A program made the translations under genes and the position numbers. The notes under the pieces are model-generated. The model did not search any database, was not told the origin of the DNA, and saw only the letters and a program-made list of their open reading frames with translations. Below are positions 15,904 to 25,696 of a stretch of 64,000 nt of DNA, one piece after another. Positions within the stretch are counted from its first letter, which is position 1, and every line of letters begins with the position of its first letter. Source of the DNA: CAINVV01 sp038323575. Lineage in GTDB: Bacteria; Bacteroidota; Bacteroidia; Bacteroidales; Prolixibacteraceae. Location: NCBI GenBank assembly GCA_038323575.1, contig JBBQHB010000010.1:18021-82020 (forward strand), given 5' to 3'.

Positions 15904-18645
15904 ATGATTTCTCATCTCAGGTTTATCTTCATCATGGCCGTTTTTAACCTGCCTGTTTACCTGTCCGGTACCAATACTACCGTCACCGGTTTGACGTGTG
16001 AATATCTGTCAAATCCTTTGGGAATTGATGTCCCCTATCCCCGGCTGACCTGGCAAATTCAATCTGCCGAATCAAATTTCAGGCAAACAGCCTATGAAAT
16101 CCGGGTCGCTGATTCGCCTGAACTATTTAAGACAAACAGCAGGCTGGTCTGGAACTCGGGAAAAGTAATGTCGGATCAGTCGGTAAATGTTGAATACAAA
16201 GGGCCCCGGCTCCAATCAAAAAAGCGCTATTACTGGCAGGTGCGCTTGTGGGACAGCCATTCGAAAGCATCTGCCCGGAGTGAGACGGCATGGTGGGAAA
16301 CTGCACTACTTGATCCCTCCTTGTGGAAAGCCGACTGGATCATGGCACCCGGAAAGCAGGCAGACGACCACCGACCGGTCTGTTTCAGAAAAGAATTCAG
16401 CTGTGATAAGCAGATTAAATCCGCCCGCTTGTACATTAGCTCCCTGGGACTTTACCAGGTTTTCCTGAACGGTAATAAAGTGAGTTCCGATCTTTTTACG
16501 CCTGGATGGACCAGTTTCAGCAAACGAACGCAATACCAGACCTACGACATTACATCCATGTTAAAATCAGGGAATGCCATCGCGGCCATCGTTGGCGACG
16601 GCTGGTACCGTGGCAATATCGGCGGAAAAGTGAAGCGGAACTATTACGGCGACAAGCTGGCTTTAATCGCTTTGGTTGAGGTTAACTATGCCGATGGTTC
16701 ATTCCTTCAGTTCGGCACGGATGGTTCATGGCAGACCGGCAACAGCGCAATCATTGAATCAGATATTTACAATGGCGAAACCTGCGATGCCCGGCTGGAA
16801 ATACCTGGCTGGAATCTGCCGGGATTCAAATCAGCATCTTTTGTGCCGGCGACTGTGTCCGAACATCCAAAAAATATCCTTACAGCCAGCCGGAGCTATC
16901 CGGTAAAAGCAATGGCCGAAATTCAACCGGAAAAAATCATCCTGACACCAAAAGGAGAGTCCGTTTTCGACATGGGTCAGAACATGGTAGGCTGGGTCAG
17001 GTTAAAAGTGAAGGGAAATAACGGTGACCATGTAGTATTAAAATTTGCGGAGGTCCTCGACAAAGACGGCAATTTTTACACGGATAACCTTCGGAGCGCC
17101 AAAGCCACCGACGAATTTATCCTTCGCGGCGGTGAAACGGAAACTTTCGAACCACATTTTACCTTCCATGGTTTCAGGTATGTAATGCTGGAAAATTTCC
17201 CAGGTACGCCCGACCTCAATTCGGTCACAGGCATTGACATTCATTCGGCCATGCCTGAAACCGGTACATTTACCTGTTCAGACTCGCTGATCAACCGGTT
17301 ACAGCACAATATCCAGTGGGGACAAAGAGGCAATTTCCTCGATGTGCCGACTGACTGTCCGCAGCGGGATGAGCGTCTCGGATGGACCGGAGATGCCCAG
17401 GTTTTTGCGCCAACCGCTGCTTTTAATTTCAATGTGGCGCCATTCTTTACGAAATGGCTGCTCGATTTGGCAGCTGACCAGCTTCCTGACGGGAAAGTTC
17501 CGGATGTAATCCCTGATGTGCGGTCGGGACGCGGAAGTTCCACCGCATGGGGCGACGCTTCTGTTGTCGTACCCTGGACCGTTTACCTGGCATATGGTGA
17601 TACCGGCATTCTCAGGGCACAATACCCAAGTATGAAAGCGTGGGTCGGATACATGCGCCAAAGGGCAGGCGAAAAACTTCTGTGGACCGGTGACGCGCAT
17701 TATGGTGACTGGCTGGCTTTTGCCAGTACACGTTCAGACTATCCGGGAGCCACAACCGATAAAGATCTGATTGCAACGGCATATTATGCCTTTTCTGTCG
17801 GAAGGCTGGCAGAGATCGCTGCAATTTTGGGCAAAACTGATGATGGAAACTTTTATGGTGCCCTGGCCGGTAAAATAAAAAATGCATTTTGCCGCGAATA
17901 CCTTACTCCTGCAGGACGCCTGGTGTCAAATACCCAGACTGCTTATGCCCTCGCCTTGTCTTTCAACCTGTTACCGGATTCGATGGTTGTAAAGGCTGCT
18001 TCATTTCTGGCCGCAGATGTGCGGCTGATGAAACACCTGACTACAGGGTTTGTGGGAACCCCATTGCTTTGCCAGGCACTGTCGGATCATGGGTATGCAT
18101 ATCTTGCTTTTGATTTGCTCCTGCGCAAGGAATATCCTTCCTGGCTCTATCCTGTCACACAGGGCGCCACCACCATTTGGGAGCGGTGGGACGGGCAAAA
18201 ACCAGACGGCTCATTCCAGGATAAAAGCATGAATAGTTTCAATCATTATGCTTACGGGGCGATCGGAAACTGGTTGTATAGTTATATTGCAGGTATCAGT
18301 ATTGATCCGGCGAAACCTGGCTACAAGCATTTTTATCTCCAGCCGCATGCAGGCAAAAGCCTGACCTCTGCATCCGCCGAACTGAAGACCTTGTACGGAA
18401 CCATCCAATCCGAATGGAAACTGGAAAAAGATAGGATGACCTATTCATGTCTTGTGCCTGCCAATACATCGGCAACTGTCATTTTTGACGGGGCGGATGC
18501 TGAAAACGTTTTACTGAACGATCAGCCGCTTTCAGAAAATGCACTGATCAGAACTTTTAAAGAAGGCCGTCAATTGAAGATAGTCATCGGAAGCGGACGT
18601 TATGTATTCAACTTACCCGTAAAACTTAAAAATTCCTCTTCTTAA
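15904..18645 (+). CDS. Secreted GH78 alpha-L-rhamnosidase
   Basis: 913 residues with a signal peptide (LRFIFIMAVFNLPVYLSG). Domains in order: Ig-like N-terminal domain (VTGLTCEYLSNPLGIDVPYP), a beta-sandwich with the sugar-binding-like SLGLYQVFLNGNKVS, a linker, then the (alpha/alpha)6 catalytic barrel from about 460 and a C-terminal beta domain. Conserved catalytic motifs are DVPTDCPQRDERLGWTGDAQ (acid Glu region) and TTIWERWDG (second Glu). GH78 enzymes release terminal alpha-L-rhamnose from plant and microbial glycans; action is probably periplasmic. No susC/susD pair or other glycosidase adjoins it, so it is not in a visible polysaccharide utilisation locus. Confidence 0.92.
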   Translation: MISHLRFIFIMAVFNLPVYLSGTNTTVTGLTCEYLSNPLGIDVPYPRLTWQIQSAESNFRQTAYEIRVADSPELFKTNSRLVWNSGKVMSDQSVNVEYKGPRLQSKKRYYWQVRLWDSHSKASARSETAWWETALLDPSLWKADWIMAPGKQADDHRPVCFRKEFSCDKQIKSARLYISSLGLYQVFLNGNKVSSDLFTPGWTSFSKRTQYQTYDITSMLKSGNAIAAIVGDGWYRGNIGGKVKRNYYGDKLALIALVEVNYADGSFLQFGTDGSWQTGNSAIIESDIYNGETCDARLEIPGWNLPGFKSASFVPATVSEHPKNILTASRSYPVKAMAEIQPEKIILTPKGESVFDMGQNMVGWVRLKVKGNNGDHVVLKFAEVLDKDGNFYTDNLRSAKATDEFILRGGETETFEPHFTFHGFRYVMLENFPGTPDLNSVTGIDIHSAMPETGTFTCSDSLINRLQHNIQWGQRGNFLDVPTDCPQRDERLGWTGDAQVFAPTAAFNFNVAPFFTKWLLDLAADQLPDGKVPDVIPDVRSGRGSSTAWGDASVVVPWTVYLAYGDTGILRAQYPSMKAWVGYMRQRAGEKLLWTGDAHYGDWLAFASTRSDYPGATTDKDLIATAYYAFSVGRLAEIAAILGKTDDGNFYGALAGKIKNAFCREYLTPAGRLVSNTQTAYALALSFNLLPDSMVVKAASFLAADVRLMKHLTTGFVGTPLLCQALSDHGYAYLAFDLLLRKEYPSWLYPVTQGATTIWERWDGQKPDGSFQDKSMNSFNHYAYGAIGNWLYSYIAGISIDPAKPGYKHFYLQPHAGKSLTSASAELKTLYGTIQSEWKLEKDRMTYSCLVPANTSATVIFDGADAENVLLNDQPLSENALIRTFKEGRQLKIVIGSGRYVFNLPVKLKNSSS

Positions 18646-19036
18646 GAAGCATTTTTCTGATAGCGGTTTGAAGTAGAACAACACCCTTCTTAATGGCCGG
18701 CTCTTTCCAACTGATTAATGGATTTTCTCGTTTTTAAAGCTTTGAGCGCAGACGGCGCATGTTAGGAGCAGCATTGAAATTGATAATTTCAAAAAACAGG
18801 AATACAGGAATGTGAAGATTAGACCATTATCTTGAGGATACCGGAATTCAGTCGCTTAGCGGCGGCCTCTTTGTAGAAAGAGGATGCGTTTGACCAGCCG
18901 TCCGCGAAAAAATGCCTTGCCATGTTCTAACCTACCCATCGGACGGAAGGAACAAATCTAAAAAAAATGCTGCCACTACACCGTTGTTACGAGCGCAATG
19001 GTGCAGCGGCAGTACAGAAAATTCGCGCTTTCGGAA
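18646..19036. other. 390-bp intergenic region with REP-like palindromes
   Basis: No gene seen. It holds GTCGCTTAGCGGCGGC followed by CTCTTTGTAGAAAGAGG at about 18851-18885, a weaker relative of the TTTGTAGAAA palindrome family near 61700-61980. An inverted pair CCGTCCG (18898) / CGGACGG (18939) and the partly self-complementary stretch TGCTGCCACTACACC...GGTGCAGCGGCAGTA (18969-19015) are also present. These lie between the converging GH78 and pepF genes. Confidence 0.5.
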
Positions 19037-20908
19037 TTACTTTTTCCCTCTTTTGTTTAATATTACCTCAATCTCATCCATAACTTTGTTCATGGACTGG
19101 ATGGTTTTGTCGAAAGGAACCGAGGTCGTCATGTCCACCCCGGCATTTTTCAACAGGTTGATCGGGTAATCGGATCCGCCGGAGGAGAGGAATTTCAGGT
19201 ATTTCTCCAAAGCCCCGGGCTCGTTGTTCATCACCTTCTCTGCCAGTGATATGGAGGCAGTGAAGGAGGTACTGTATTGATACACATAGAAATTCATGTA
19301 GAAATGGGGAACACTTGCCCACTCAATATTATTGTAATTATCAACAATACAGGTTTTCTGATCATTCCCGTAGTACTTTTTGAGAATATCTCCATAGAGT
19401 TCCGACAGGTAATCACCTGTGAGCGGCTTACCTTTTTCAACTTCTTCATGAATCTTCTGCTCAAACTCTGCAAACTGAGTCTGACGGAAGAGTGTTCCTT
19501 TAAAACCGTCGAGCCAGTTCATCAGCAGCGAGAGTTTCACATCGTCATCCTTTACATTTTTGATCATGTAATTGAACAAAAGCACCTCATTGAAAGTAGA
19601 GGCGACTTCAGCTACAAAAGTGGTGTAATGCGCCAACGGAAAAGGCTGGGTTTTGTTGGAAAAGTAACTGTGCATCGTGTGCCCCAGTTCATGGGCCATG
19701 GTGCTGACATCCGAATAAGACTCCGTGAAATTCATTAAGATATAAGGATGAACATCGTAGGCACCGCCGTTGGAATAAGCACCTGAACGCTTTCCGGTAT
19801 TGGGATAGACATCAATCCAGCGCTCCCTGATTGCTTTGCTGACTGTATTGGTGTACTCCGGGCCAAGCGGCGCCAGAGCATCCAGCACCATTTTACAGGC
19901 CAGGTCGTAACTGTATTTCAAATCGACATTTTTAACCACCGGGGCATATAAATCGATGTATTTAAGGGTGTCGACACCCAGCATCCTTTTCTTGATGGCC
20001 AGGTAACGGTGAAATGCAGGCAGGTTTTTGTTCACATTGTCAACAAGGCTTTGGTATACTGCTACCGGAATATCCCTGGGGGTCAGGGATGCATCGATGG
20101 AAGAAGCATATTTACGGGATTGTGCACGGTACATGTGCTCCTTCACATTGCCGTAAAGCATCTGACCGTACGTTGCTTTATAGGCTGCAAAATTTTTCCA
20201 GTAAGCCCTGAAGGCAGTTTCCCGGTCCTGACGGTTCGCGGAAGTTCTGATCCGGCTGAATGCCGAAGAGGTAAGCTTCAATTTGTCACCGTTACTCAGG
20301 GTAATCTCAGGGGCAGGCATTTCAGCATCTTTGAATGTTCCGTATATATCGTTGGCAACTCCGGTAATCATGGATGAACGTGCAAGAATCCGCTCTTCAG
20401 GCTCCGACAGCGTATGTTCCTTCGCCTTGAACAGGTCTTTCAACTCCTTTCTATAGATTTCCAATCCCTTTTGCTCCTTGATAAAACCTTCCACAACACT
20501 CCAGTCGACAGACAATATTTCCGGATCAATGAACGCAGTACGGGTTGAATATTCGGTAAAGATTTGTTCCAGACTCTGCTGCATGGCCATGTATTTCATG
20601 TCGCGGGTGTTCTGATCGCTGTTCATGCTGGTGAAAATAAAGAGCTTCGTTGCTTCCTTCCCCAACCTTGTTGAAAATTCAAGGCACGCAAGCAAATCGG
20701 CCGACGACTTTGTCAGTTTGCCCTTGAAAGTATCTATTTCGGGCATTTCAGCCACTACTTTATCTTTTGCTTCTTCCCATGCTTTGTCAATTTTATAGAG
20801 GTGAGACAGATCCCACTTGAACTGGTCTGCAATTTCGTTCCGCTCTTTTTGGGCAAAAAGGGTGAGTGAAAAAATGATCAACAAATTTAGGAGAAAAAGT
20901 TTTTTCAT
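19037..20908 (-). CDS. pepF: Oligoendopeptidase F (M3 family), exported
   Basis: 623 residues from MKKLFLLNLLIIFSLTLFAQ; an in-frame Met 42 bp upstream would bury the signal peptide, so the internal start is preferred. The zinc site HEXXH is in STMAHELGHTMHSYF, with the third ligand Glu in TFVAEVASTFNEVLL. The family cleaves peptides of roughly 7-17 residues. Most PepF proteins are cytoplasmic; here the leader predicts export, in keeping with the secreted DPP7 and M14 enzymes in the same region, and suggests extracytoplasmic peptide use as a lifestyle trait. Full length for the family. Confidence 0.93.
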   Translation of the reverse strand: MKKLFLLNLLIIFSLTLFAQKERNEIADQFKWDLSHLYKIDKAWEEAKDKVVAEMPEIDTFKGKLTKSSADLLACLEFSTRLGKEATKLFIFTSMNSDQNTRDMKYMAMQQSLEQIFTEYSTRTAFIDPEILSVDWSVVEGFIKEQKGLEIYRKELKDLFKAKEHTLSEPEERILARSSMITGVANDIYGTFKDAEMPAPEITLSNGDKLKLTSSAFSRIRTSANRQDRETAFRAYWKNFAAYKATYGQMLYGNVKEHMYRAQSRKYASSIDASLTPRDIPVAVYQSLVDNVNKNLPAFHRYLAIKKRMLGVDTLKYIDLYAPVVKNVDLKYSYDLACKMVLDALAPLGPEYTNTVSKAIRERWIDVYPNTGKRSGAYSNGGAYDVHPYILMNFTESYSDVSTMAHELGHTMHSYFSNKTQPFPLAHYTTFVAEVASTFNEVLLFNYMIKNVKDDDVKLSLLMNWLDGFKGTLFRQTQFAEFEQKIHEEVEKGKPLTGDYLSELYGDILKKYYGNDQKTCIVDNYNNIEWASVPHFYMNFYVYQYSTSFTASISLAEKVMNNEPGALEKYLKFLSSGGSDYPINLLKNAGVDMTTSVPFDKTIQSMNKVMDEIEVILNKRGKK

Positions 20909-20990
20909 TGAAGTGAAAATTAGTTTGTGATTTTCGCCAAAAATATTCATTCTGATAAAATTACCTAATGATTTTCAACAGGAAACAGCA

Positions 20991-21824
20991 TCATTCAGCC
21001 ATTCTTTTCCTGGAAATAAAATATATAAGTGCAATCCCGCACCCCAACAAAAACAAACTTACCAGATAACCGCTCACCTTCCCCGGCTGGATCCATCCCT
21101 GTATGTTGTATTTGTCATCTTCATAAACCGACAAAAAGATCATCCCGTTGTGCAATGCATGGGTGAAGATGGCTGCCAGAAGCGAACCTGAACGCAGCCT
21201 TACATAACCGAGCAGCAATCCGAGCAGGAAGGTAGGTCCGAGCTGCCAGGGATTGAGGTGGAAGAGCGCAAAAAGTAATGCAGAAAAGAAGATGGCCCAA
21301 AACGCAGGATAAATCCTTTGAAATCCGGAAAAGATGACGCCCCTGAAAATAAGTTCTTCGACAATGGGGGCCAGAATGACCACTCTCAGGATGCCGAACC
21401 AAACGCCGTGATCAGATTCGAAAAGCCGGTCAAACAGCTCTATAAACCATCCGGGCGGGGGCAGCAGCTTGTCGAGATGCATGGAAATTTCGTTCATGAA
21501 AAACTGAAGTGCGGCCAATGAAATCAGGATTGCAGGCATATACATCCAGTGAAAAAGCCTGATCGGAAAGATTTCCCGGTAGGGTAACCCGGAGAAACGG
21601 GTGCCAAGGAAAAGGATGAAGAGGGTGGTGCCGAAAAATACAGGCAGCTTCAGCAAAGGTTCCTGCAGCCAGTCGGTGCCGTGCTGGTAATCATACAGCG
21701 CCAGCGGAAAATCGATGAGTGACTGCAAAAAGGTATAGATGACAATCAGATTGACTGCCTGCCAAAATGTGGGATAATATCTGAATACTTTCTGTTCCAC
21801 CTTTATCAGTTGTAAACCCCTCAA
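20991..21824 (-). CDS. CPBP-family intramembrane metalloprotease
   Basis: 277 residues with about eight membrane helices. Motifs: VEELIFRGVIF (EExxxR box) near residue 165, SALLFALFHLNPWQLG (His), IFTHALHNGM (His/Asn box). Second CPBP protein in the window but not similar in detail to the one at 11476; probably an independent paralogue. Transcribed divergently from rpmB. Substrate unknown. Confidence 0.87.
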   Translation of the reverse strand: MRGLQLIKVEQKVFRYYPTFWQAVNLIVIYTFLQSLIDFPLALYDYQHGTDWLQEPLLKLPVFFGTTLFILFLGTRFSGLPYREIFPIRLFHWMYMPAILISLAALQFFMNEISMHLDKLLPPPGWFIELFDRLFESDHGVWFGILRVVILAPIVEELIFRGVIFSGFQRIYPAFWAIFFSALLFALFHLNPWQLGPTFLLGLLLGYVRLRSGSLLAAIFTHALHNGMIFLSVYEDDKYNIQGWIQPGKVSGYLVSLFLLGCGIALIYFISRKRMAE

Positions 21825-21886
21825 ATGTAATTAAAAAGAGAAATATTCCGGACGCGAAAAAACTTGGAATAAATTATTTGCCATTG

Positions 21887-21918
21887 TTTGATTATTAAAA
21901 CAAAAAGTAGTTACTTTG
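21887..21918 (+). promoter_or_regulatory. Promoter of the rpmB-rpmG-DUF4295 operon
   Basis: TTTG at 21887-21890, a 20-bp spacer, then TTACTTTG at 21911-21918. This fits the Bacteroidota sigma-factor consensus TTTG-N19..21-TAnnTTTG with one mismatch, 46 bp before rpmB. Confidence 0.6.
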
Positions 21919-21964
21919 CACACTGTTTAAAAAAAGTAGGACATAAGCTTAAAAAATACACATA

Positions 21965-22207
21965 ATGTCTAGAGTTTGTCAGATTACAGGTAAAAAAGTG
22001 ATGGTTGGGAACAACGTTTCCCACTCAAAGCGGAGAACCAAAAGGAAATTCATGGTGAATATTTTCACCAAAAAGTTTTATCTTCCGGAAGAAGACCGTT
22101 GGATCAAACTGAATGTATCAGCCGCCGGGTTGAGAACAATAAATAAAAACGGCCTGAACGTAACCTTGAAAGAGGCGAAAACAAAGGGCTTCATTGAAAA
22201 TTATTAA
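21965..22207 (+). CDS. rpmB: 50S ribosomal protein L28
   Basis: 80 residues. MSRVCQITGKKVMVGNNVSHS is the classic bL28 start, followed by the basic KRRTKRKFMVNIF segment. Structural component of the large ribosomal subunit. Forms a tight operon with rpmG (13 bp gap) and the DUF4295 gene (7 bp gap), the usual Bacteroidota order. Confidence 0.97.
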   Translation: MSRVCQITGKKVMVGNNVSHSKRRTKRKFMVNIFTKKFYLPEEDRWIKLNVSAAGLRTINKNGLNVTLKEAKTKGFIENY

Positions 22208-22220
22208 TAAGAACTGAACA

Positions 22221-22403
22221 ATGGCTAAGAAAGGCGGCAGACAACAGGTAATTCTGGAATGCACCGAGCACAAGGCAAGCGGTCTACCCGGAACGTCCAG
22301 ATATGTAACCAAGAAGAACCGGAAAAACACCCCGGAGCGTCTTGAACTGAAAAAATACAATCCAATTTTGAAGCGGATCACAGTACACCGCGAAATAAAA
22401 TAA
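22221..22403 (+). CDS. rpmG: 50S ribosomal protein L33
   Basis: 60 residues. MAKKGGRQQVILECTEHKAS and TSRYVTKKNRKNTPERLELKK are characteristic of bL33. It keeps only one Cys in the region where zinc-binding L33 has four, so this is a zinc-independent (C-minus) form. Such forms usually escape zinc-responsive swapping. Confidence 0.96.
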   Translation: MAKKGGRQQVILECTEHKASGLPGTSRYVTKKNRKNTPERLELKKYNPILKRITVHREIK

Positions 22404-22410
22404 TTGAGTT

Positions 22411-22566
22411 ATGGCAAAGAAAGTAGTTGCAACACTTCAGAAAGGTGCCGGGAAAGCATATTCCAAGGTCATCAGAATGGTTAAATCCGAAAAATCAGGT
22501 GCGTATACTTTTGTTGAGGAGATCATTCCCAACGAAATGGTAAAAGATTATTTTGCCAAAAAGTAA
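22411..22566 (+). CDS. DUF4295 family small basic protein
   Basis: 51 codons, MAKKVVATLQKGAGKAYSKV to NEMVKDYFAKK. The DUF4295 family is confined to Bacteroidota and always found after rpmB and rpmG, so a ribosome-associated role is generally suspected though I know of no direct assignment. 7 bp after rpmG and followed by a terminator, so it is the last gene of this operon. Confidence 0.9.
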   Translation: MAKKVVATLQKGAGKAYSKVIRMVKSEKSGAYTFVEEIIPNEMVKDYFAKK

Positions 22567-22587
22567 TCCGTACTTTAAAAATATTAA

Positions 22588-22627
22588 GTGAGCTTTCGTC
22601 TATGCAGATGAGAGCTTTCTTTTTTTA
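22588..22627 (+). terminator. Rho-independent terminator of the rpmB operon
   Basis: GAGCTTTCGTCT pairs with AGATGAGAGCTT (three G-U pairs) around a 4-nt loop, followed by a run of seven T. 21 bp after the DUF4295 stop. Confidence 0.75.
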
Positions 22628-22703
22628 TCAGCATCAAATCCGTACATACCTGTTGCACAATTGATTTGTTCCTATCTTTACCATCTCCCTCAACAAAATT
22701 AAC

Positions 22704-23651
22704 ATGGGTATCTTCAGTTTTACAAAATCGAAAAAAGAGAGTCTTGACAAGGGACTCGAAAAAACGAAAGAGAGCGTTTTCACTAAACTTTCGCGTGCAG
22801 TCATTGGTAAAACCAAGGTTGACGAAGAAGTACTGGACAGCCTGGAGGAGATTCTGATCTCCTCTGATGTGGGGGTGAATACCACACTCAAAATTATTGA
22901 ACGCATCGAGGAGCGTGTGCTGCGCGACAAATATATCAGCACTTCCGAACTGAACGGTATCCTGCGCAGCGAGATAGCCGCCCTGCTGGCTGAAAACAAT
23001 TCGCTGGATGTGGCTGACTTTGATCTGCCTAAAACCGGTAATCCATACGTAATACTTGTTGTCGGGGTGAACGGGGTAGGAAAAACCACCACGATCGGGA
23101 AACTGGCTTACCAGTTTAAGGCAGCCGGCAAATCAGTCATCCTGGGTGCGGCGGATACTTTCCGTGCAGCAGCCATCGACCAGCTCCAGATATGGGCCGA
23201 CCGTGTAGGAGTTCCGATCGTCAGGCAGCAAATGGGATCTGATCCGGCTTCTGTGGCTTACGACACGCTTCTTTCCGCAAAGGCCTCCAACGCCGACGTG
23301 GTCATCATCGATACCGCTGGCCGCCTGCACAACAAGGTCAACCTGATGAACGAGCTTTCGAAGGTCAAAAAAGTGATGCAGAAAGTGTTCCCGGATGCGC
23401 CGGATGAAGTTCTGCTCATTCTGGACGGTTCCACCGGACAAAATGCCTTCGAGCAGGCGAAACAATTTACCCTTGCCACAGAAGTTACCGCCATGGCGCT
23501 GACCAAACTGGACGGCACAGCCAAAGGAGGCGTGGTAATCGGCATCTCCGATCAGTTCAAGATCCCTGTCAAATACATTGGCGTAGGAGAAGGTTTGGAT
23601 GATCTGCAGATTTTCAACAGGACGGAGTTTGTGGATTCACTGTTTAAATGA
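22704..23651 (+). CDS. ftsY: Signal recognition particle receptor FtsY
   Basis: 315 residues, short for FtsY because the long acidic A domain of E. coli is absent. The N helical domain covers about residues 15-95. The G domain has G1 GVNGVGKTTTIGKLA, the AADTFRAAA loop, DTAGRLHN and TKLDGTAKGG. It is the membrane receptor that docks SRP-ribosome complexes to the Sec translocon. Followed 9 bp later by rimO on the same strand, an order seen in other Bacteroidia. Confidence 0.97.
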   Translation: MGIFSFTKSKKESLDKGLEKTKESVFTKLSRAVIGKTKVDEEVLDSLEEILISSDVGVNTTLKIIERIEERVLRDKYISTSELNGILRSEIAALLAENNSLDVADFDLPKTGNPYVILVVGVNGVGKTTTIGKLAYQFKAAGKSVILGAADTFRAAAIDQLQIWADRVGVPIVRQQMGSDPASVAYDTLLSAKASNADVVIIDTAGRLHNKVNLMNELSKVKKVMQKVFPDAPDEVLLILDGSTGQNAFEQAKQFTLATEVTAMALTKLDGTAKGGVVIGISDQFKIPVKYIGVGEGLDDLQIFNRTEFVDSLFK

Positions 23652-23660
23652 TTTTCCTTT

Positions 23661-24950
23661 ATGGCTAAAAGAATCAATGTTGTCACCATGGGTTGTTCCA
23701 AAAATCTTGTAGATTCGGAGCTGTTCCTTTCCCAGATGGCTGCCAACGGCTATGAGGTCGTGCACGACGGCGGGGTTGCCGATGCCCGGATGGTGGCCAT
23801 CAACACCTGCGGATTTATCCTGGATGCCAAGGAGGAATCGATCAATTCCATCCTCGAATTTGTGGAGGCCAAGAACAGGGGCGAAATCGACAAAATATTT
23901 GTATTTGGTTGCCTGACTGAAAGATACAAAGATGATTTAATGAAGGAAATACCTGAAGTGGATGGTTTCTACGGCAAATTCCAGGTGAAAAAAATGGTAT
24001 CTGACCTCAAAGCCGAATACCGCATGAGCCTTTCCCACCAGCGTTACCAGACAACTCCCACCCATTATGCCTACCTGAAGATCTCGGAAGGATGCGACAG
24101 GCATTGTTCCTATTGTGCCATTCCGCGGATGACCGGAAAACACAAGTCGATCCCGATGGAAGATCTCCTTGCCGAGGCAACGGCACTGGCTGCAACGGGT
24201 GTCAAAGAGCTGCTGGTCATCGCGCAGGATCTCTCCTATTACGGCATCGACCTATACAAAGAGCAGAAACTGGCCGAACTCACCCAAAGGTTGGCAGCTA
24301 TTCCAGGCATTGAGTGGATCAAGCTGCATTATGCCTACCCCACTAAATTCCCTTACGATCTCCTACCGGTAATGCGCGAAAACAGAAATATCGCCAAATA
24401 CCTTGATATCGCTCTGCAGCACTGCAGCGACAACGTGCTGGAACTGATGCGCCGGAACATAACCAAAGCCGAAACCATTGCTTTGATAAAGCGAATCAGG
24501 GAAGAAGTACCCGGAATCCATATCAGAACAACCCTGCTCGTCGGCCATCCGGGCGAAACCGAAGCCGATTTTGAGGAGTTGAAACAATTTGTCCTGGATA
24601 TGCGCTTCGAACGACTCGGCGTATTCCCCTATTCGCACGAGGAAGATACTTTTGCCGGGGAAACTTACCATGATACGATCCCACAGGATGTTAAACAGGC
24701 AAGGGCAGATGAGATCATGGCCATTCAGCAGGAGATTGCCCTGGAGATCAACAGGAAGAAAGTCGGGTCAGTGATGAAGGTGGTCATCGACCGCGAAGAA
24801 GATGAGTATTTTATCGGCCGTACCGAATTTGACTCGCCCGAAGTGGATGGTGAAGTGCTGATCAGCGGCAAAAATTTTACTCCAGGGAACTATTACCAGG
24901 TGAAAATTACTGATGCCGAAGCGTTTGACCTCTATGGTGAAATCGTTTAA
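23661..24950 (+). CDS. rimO: Ribosomal protein S12 methylthiotransferase RimO
   Basis: 429 residues, full length. Three domains: N-terminal UPF0004 cluster-binding domain (VTMGCSKNLVDSE, NTCGFILDAKEES, FVFGCLTERY, three Cys), the radical-SAM core with SEGCDRHCSYCAIPRMTG (CxxxCxxC) and LLVGHPGETEADF, and a C-terminal TRAM domain (VIDREEDEYFIGRTEFDSPEVDG). It adds a methylthio group to an Asp of ribosomal protein S12. The EADFEELKQFV stretch and absence of MiaB-specific motifs favour RimO over MiaB. Confidence 0.96.
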   Translation: MAKRINVVTMGCSKNLVDSELFLSQMAANGYEVVHDGGVADARMVAINTCGFILDAKEESINSILEFVEAKNRGEIDKIFVFGCLTERYKDDLMKEIPEVDGFYGKFQVKKMVSDLKAEYRMSLSHQRYQTTPTHYAYLKISEGCDRHCSYCAIPRMTGKHKSIPMEDLLAEATALAATGVKELLVIAQDLSYYGIDLYKEQKLAELTQRLAAIPGIEWIKLHYAYPTKFPYDLLPVMRENRNIAKYLDIALQHCSDNVLELMRRNITKAETIALIKRIREEVPGIHIRTTLLVGHPGETEADFEELKQFVLDMRFERLGVFPYSHEEDTFAGETYHDTIPQDVKQARADEIMAIQQEIALEINRKKVGSVMKVVIDREEDEYFIGRTEFDSPEVDGEVLISGKNFTPGNYYQVKITDAEAFDLYGEIV

Positions 24951-24991
24951 TTTCCTTATTTTACCCTTCTAATTCCGGTAAAAATTAATCT

Positions 24992-25696
24992 ATGAAAACC
25001 CGCAGTCGTTTGATGAAATTAACGGCGATTTTATTCGTCACCCTGTTATTTTTCTCCGCTACCAACGCCCAGAAAAGCAAGACTCCGGTCACTGACAAAT
25101 GGGAGCCGGAGATAGCAGCCTTTGAAAAGCTTGACCAGACTGAGAAATACCCGGATCAATCCATCCTTTTTGTAGGAAGTTCAAGTATTCGTCTTTGGAG
25201 TACCCTGGAAGACCAGATGGCGCCCTACCCGGTCATCCAGAGGGGATTCGGCGGGTCCAACTCTCCGGCTGTGGCAAAGTACATTCAACGTATTGCTTAT
25301 CCCCATCAGTTCAGGGCGGTGGTTATTTTCGTAGCCAACGATATTACCGGTTCTCCAGGCGACCTTACTCCCAAAGAAAGTGCCAATACGTTTAAGGAAA
25401 TCGTAAAAACCATTCGCGCTAAATACAAGAAACAGCCTGTATTTATTGTCGAAATAACGCCTTCCCAGAGCCGCTGGAAACAGTGGCCGCTTATTCAGCA
25501 GGACAACGCCTTGCTGAAATCTTATTGCGAAAAGGGAAAAAACCTCTATTTTATCGAGACAGCCAATAGCTACCTGAATGAAAAGGGCGAACCCCGCAAC
25601 GAGCTTTTCAGGGAAGACCACCTGCACCAGAACGCACAGGGATACCTTATCTGGGGGAAGCTGATCAAGGATGAGTTAAACAAAAGGTTGAAATAG
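24992..25696 (+). CDS. Secreted SGNH/GDSL-family hydrolase
   Basis: 234 residues. Signal peptide (LTAILFVTLLFFSATNAQ). SGNH blocks are visible: block I FVGSSSIRLW with the nucleophilic Ser, block II GFGGSNS, block III VIFVANDIT (Asn), and block V REDHLHQNAQGY with the Asp-x-x-His. These enzymes deacylate carbohydrates, lipids or peptides; substrate unknown. Single gene after ftsY-rimO, ending directly at an AAAGGAT repeat array. Confidence 0.85.
   Translation: MKTRSRLMKLTAILFVTLLFFSATNAQKSKTPVTDKWEPEIAAFEKLDQTEKYPDQSILFVGSSSIRLWSTLEDQMAPYPVIQRGFGGSNSPAVAKYIQRIAYPHQFRAVVIFVANDITGSPGDLTPKESANTFKEIVKTIRAKYKKQPVFIVEITPSQSRWKQWPLIQQDNALLKSYCEKGKNLYFIETANSYLNEKGEPRNELFREDHLHQNAQGYLIWGKLIKDELNKRLK

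Noticed and set aside
22634..23092. Minus-strand frame opposite ftsY
   Set aside because: Ser/Thr-rich shadow of the ftsY coding sequence.
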